Below, in pieces: positions 54,482-56,919 of a stretch of 56,919 nt of DNA. The notes below the pieces were generated by a model. It searched no databases and had not been told where the DNA came from. It saw only the letters and a list, made by a program, of their open reading frames with translations. Position 1 is the first letter of the stretch. Each line of letters opens with the position of its first letter. The position numbers and the translations under genes were made by a program. This stretch comes from Spirochaetaceae bacterium (lineage in GTDB: Bacteria > Spirochaetota > Spirochaetia > DSM-27196 > SLAA01), in NCBI GenBank assembly GCA_003556605.1, contig PWQX01000264.1:1-56919 (forward strand), read 5' to 3'.

Positions 54482-55180
54482 ATGATGCTCGTCGCGCCGG
54501 CCAATTTGGTGCTCGCATACGCGCCCCCGCTGGCGCTGCTGCTCGTCTTCCGCCGGGCGGCGGCCCTTGCGGACAGCGACCCGCGCATCGTGACTCACGG
54601 GTTTCTCGCCGGCATCCCGGCGATCCTGCCGGCCGTCGCGGTGCTGGCCGCCGTGCTTGCGCTGGGCGCCGGGGTACCGCTTGGTCTGCCGGCCGCGCCC
54701 GTGCGAGTGCTACGCAGCTTCGGTCTTTCTGCCGGTGTTGAAGAGCTCAGTAAGTTGGCTGCTCTTGCGCTGGTGGTGCGCAGCCACCGATCGCGGCTCA
54801 CCGGGCGGGTGGTGGTTCTGGCGGGTGCCGCCGCCGGCGCCGGGTTCGCGTTCGTTGAAAACAGCTTGTACCTGATCGACCTACCGCGCGTCTTACTGCT
54901 GCGCCTGCTGACCGCGGGAGTGCTGCATGTATCTACTACCGCAATCTGCGGGTACGGAATCGCCATGGTCGCATATCGCTACGGGCGCATGCTGCCGTGG
55001 ATACTCTGTGCGATTGTTCTGCACGGCAGCTACAATCTGCTGATCGATCTCGGGGGCCTGGCCTCTATCTGGGCGCCGATTGTACCGGTGCTCGCCGCAC
55101 TTCTCGCGTGGTCGCGCTACAATCATGCCGAGCAGTTTCGCCTCCCCGGCCGCCGCACCCGCGCTTACCCCGACAGCTGA
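54482..55180 (+). CDS. PrsW-family intramembrane protease
   Basis: 232 residues, about seven membrane segments. The three catalytic-type motifs of PrsW are visible: SAGVEELSKLAALALV (EExxK), GAGFAFVENSLYLIDL (ENxxY), LHVSTTAICGYGIA and the last HGSYNLLIDL (His). PrsW cleaves anti-sigma factors within the membrane; targets here are not known. It follows hisC by 5 bp. An upstream ATG (MMLV) without a clear signal peptide is used. Confidence 0.82.
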   Translation: MMLVAPANLVLAYAPPLALLLVFRRAAALADSDPRIVTHGFLAGIPAILPAVAVLAAVLALGAGVPLGLPAAPVRVLRSFGLSAGVEELSKLAALALVVRSHRSRLTGRVVVLAGAAAGAGFAFVENSLYLIDLPRVLLLRLLTAGVLHVSTTAICGYGIAMVAYRYGRMLPWILCAIVLHGSYNLLIDLGGLASIWAPIVPVLAALLAWSRYNHAEQFRLPGRRTRAYPDS

Positions 55181-55276
55181 GCGCAGCAACACTGCATACC
55201 GCATGAACGCATTGGAACGGCGCACCACAGTCCGCGCAGCGCTTATCGCCGGATGGTGCCCCCTCCCCCTGCCACG

Positions 55277-56383
55277 TCAACCCAGTTCTCGAAGCTCGTA
55301 TTCCAGACTAACGCCGAACTGGCTGCGAGCATGATCAAACCCCGCAGCCGCCATAGGGTTATCCCAGACCTCCTCAAACACGTCTCGCTCTCCGACAATC
55401 TTTGCGTGATATCGACTAGAGACCTGTGCGCGCGCTGTGTTGATCAGGTCTATCGTGGCGCGGTCAAGGGCAAACGGATTAGAACCTGCGAGTATGCCCA
55501 CGTCTTCCACTACCGGTACATCGTTGGCAGGCCAGCAGTCGCAATCGGGGGTTATGTTCATCGCGAAATTGATGTAGAGCGCGTTCGAGCCGAAATAGTT
55601 GTACGCCGAGTACGCGTACTCGGCGACCTTCTCAATGAAGTCTTCTGTGTCGGCAGATGAGCCGGGGGTAATCGCCTCATAGTTACACGCTGCAACACAC
55701 TGCCCGCAGCCGATGCAGACATCGTAATCAATTAGCGCTTTGCCCTTGACCATTGAGACCGCCCCTACCGGGCATACACGGTAGCACTGCCTGCACCCAA
55801 CGCAGTGCACTTCTTTCATTACCGGTTTCGCTGCCGCATGCTGTTCCATCTTGCCCGCAACAGAGGCACAACCCATCGAGAGGTTCTTCAGGCTTCCGCC
55901 GAAGCCGGTCTCGATATGCCCTTTGAAGTGCGTAAGAAAGATGATCCTCTCGGCCTCCAGCACCCCGCTGGCAAGCTTCGTCTTCTGAAAGTGCTTACCG
56001 GACACGCCGACCTCACGGTGGCCAAGCCCCCGGATACCGTCGGCCGGAACAAACGGAGCGCCCACCGTCGCGTAGGAGTAGCCATGTTGGATGGCGGTTA
56101 TGCAGTGGTCGACGCCGTTGTGCCGCCCGCCGGAGTACAGCGTGTTCGTATCGGTAAGAAACGGCTTCGCACCCCGCGCTTTAACCTCCTCGGCGGCGAT
56201 ACGCGCGAAGTTGGGGTTCACATACCCGAGATTGCCGCGCTCACCGACATGTACCTTCAAGGCCACGAGCTGCCCCTGAGTGATCCCGTCGAAATAGGCG
56301 CTCTTTTTCAGTAGCTTCCTGAACTTCTGTTCCAGTGAGTTCCCGAACTCGGTTTGCATGTTGGTGAAGTAAATTGTTTCCAT
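55277..56383 (-). CDS. DUF362 protein with two [4Fe-4S] ferredoxin motifs
   Basis: 368 residues. DUF362 part: LVALKVHVGERGNLGYVNPN, FLTDTNTLYSGGRHNGVDHC and LTHFKGHIETGFGGSLKNLS, followed by two ferredoxin clusters VHCVGCRQCYRVCPVGAVSM and YDVCIGCGQCVAACNYEA. The C-terminus (MNITPDCDCWPANDVPVVED) continues the DUF362 fold. Electron carrier or [Fe-S] protein of unknown specific role; cytoplasmic. It stands alone, opposite to the prsW operon, and its stop is followed at the TTGA overlap by a possible small frame. Confidence 0.88.
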   Translation of the reverse strand: METIYFTNMQTEFGNSLEQKFRKLLKKSAYFDGITQGQLVALKVHVGERGNLGYVNPNFARIAAEEVKARGAKPFLTDTNTLYSGGRHNGVDHCITAIQHGYSYATVGAPFVPADGIRGLGHREVGVSGKHFQKTKLASGVLEAERIIFLTHFKGHIETGFGGSLKNLSMGCASVAGKMEQHAAAKPVMKEVHCVGCRQCYRVCPVGAVSMVKGKALIDYDVCIGCGQCVAACNYEAITPGSSADTEDFIEKVAEYAYSAYNYFGSNALYINFAMNITPDCDCWPANDVPVVEDVGILAGSNPFALDRATIDLINTARAQVSSRYHAKIVGERDVFEEVWDNPMAAAGFDHARSQFGVSLEYELRELG

Positions 56384-56617
56384 TGCCGCAAGGATAACGA
56401 ATGCTGCACTCGGTTAACAGCCTTTACCGCCCACAGCTTGCACATTCTCACGCCGGCGACACAGGCCTCACCGGAAATCAATGTACCCCTATAGAGCTCC
56501 CCAGCTGCGAGTGGGGCATCAACGCTTGACGGATACCCACCAGTCGAATAGGCCCGCACCGGATAGCTTCCCCCTACCGGATAAGCCCCCCGGCGCTTTG
56601 AGACTTGCCGGATCCCC

Positions 56618-56646
56618 TTGACGCTCCTGCAGCGATTGTGTAATTT
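56618..56646 (+). promoter_or_regulatory. tRNA-fMet promoter
   Basis: TTGACG (56618-56623), 17-bp spacer, TAATTT (56641-56646). A start at about 56653 would be 6 nt before the tRNA. The region 56384-56617 shows no gene. Confidence 0.5.
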
Positions 56647-56658
56647 AAGATCACACAG

Positions 56659-56731
56659 CGCAGGGTAGAGCAGTTGGCAGCTCGTCGGGCTCATAACCCG
56701 GAGGTCGCAGGTTCGAGTCCTGCCCCTGCTA
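56659..56731 (+). tRNA. Initiator tRNA-fMet (CAT anticodon)
   Basis: Cloverleaf complete. The first acceptor position C1 faces U72 (no pair), and the anticodon stem has three G-C pairs (TCGGG/CCCGG around CTCATAA), both initiator hallmarks. T arm is GCAGGTTCGAGTCCTGC; discriminator A; no CCA encoded. It has its own terminator just downstream. Confidence 0.95.
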
Positions 56732-56738
56732 AACAGAA

Positions 56739-56775
56739 AGCTGCATCGCCGGAAACGGTGGTGCGGCTTTTTTTT
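56739..56775 (+). terminator. Factor-independent terminator of tRNA-fMet
   Basis: A 13-bp stem (5' arm 56739-56751, 3' arm 56756-56768) closes a GAAA tetraloop, with three G-U pairs, followed by eight T residues (56768-56775). The group II intron begins one base beyond the T-tract. Confidence 0.9.
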
Positions 56776-56776
56776 G

Positions 56777-56919
56777 GTGCGCCCGGCAGGGCGCACCTAC
56801 TTGGAGGTGAAAGTCCTCTACGGGCCCGACAGGGGGAACCGTTAGCCGAACGCCAAGGGTGTCCGTCGTGAGGCGGAATCTGAAGGAAGGCGAAGGCAAA
56901 GCGCTGGCCCGACGAACAG
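56777..56919 (+). mobile_element. 5' end of a group II intron (cut by the window)
   Basis: Begins with the group II consensus GTGCGCCC, followed by GGAGGTGAAAGTCCTCTACG, AACCGTTAGCC, CAAGGGTGTCC and GGAATCTGAAGGAAGGCGAA. These are segments of the domain I of bacterial group II introns. Only 143 nt are visible, so the reverse-transcriptase/maturase and the 3' end are outside. Its location directly after a terminator hairpin is the typical site of class C introns, but the class cannot be settled from this fragment. Confidence 0.75.

Overview
The window looks like a chromosomal segment of a free-living spirochaete (Spirochaetales, Spirochaeta-like). The evidence is the UPF0164/FadL-like outer-membrane protein family, the BMP-type lipoprotein ABC system, the rpsB-tsf-frr-uppS-cdsA-rseP and rpsF-ssb-rpsR-rplI-dnaB gene orders, and the moderately high GC. 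The genus is an inference; there is no rRNA here.

Layout. 1-6.9 kb: exported proteins (a BNR/fibronectin-type protein cut by the window edge, a 1067-residue TPR-like protein, a UPF0164 porin-like protein). 6.9-13.6 kb: two membrane proteins of unknown function, an esterase, a VUT-family transporter, an ECF S-like plus T-like pair with no ATPase, a PP2C phosphatase, and two eroded genes (GGDEF-EAL and a PTS EIIC-like protein) beside tRNA-Arg(CCG). 13.8-22.4 kb: DUF4321-maf, then rpsB-tsf-frr-uppS-cdsA-rseP and a WD40-like exported protein. 22.5-27.1 kb (minus strand): rpsF-ssb-rpsR-DUF2232-rplI-dnaB-comFB, with a promoter and a leader hairpin. 27.1-34.5 kb (minus strand): a sugar-acid utilisation locus. 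The GntP permease, GarR-type reductase and PdxA-family dehydrogenase are intact. A class II aldolase, a FGGY kinase, a 2-hydroxyacid dehydrogenase and an HbpS/GlcG-like gene are broken. 34.7-42.1 kb: pyruvate kinase, a NifA-type sigma-54 activator, and a GlnE adenylyltransferase carrying an N-terminal ACT-like pair. 42.1-48.9 kb: a small membrane protein, an intact FGGY kinase, and divergently a BMP lipoprotein/ATPase/permease/permease transporter. 49-56.4 kb: argH, clpB, DUF3783-hisC-prsW and a DUF362 ferredoxin-like protein. 56.6-56.9 kb: initiator tRNA, its terminator, and the 5' end of what appears to be a group II intron placed just after that terminator.

How the genes fit together. Translation and envelope genes form two conserved operons. 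Nitrogen control is suggested by the adjacent NifA-like activator and GlnE-ACT fusion. The catabolic locus shows repeated internal deletions and one very clean 17-bp tandem duplication, so it appears to be decaying. A perfect 8-bp-arm palindrome lies inside the spacer of a predicted clpB promoter and looks like a repressor operator unlike CIRCE. Several genes have a -10 box 7-12 nt upstream of the start codon, suggesting near-leaderless transcripts.
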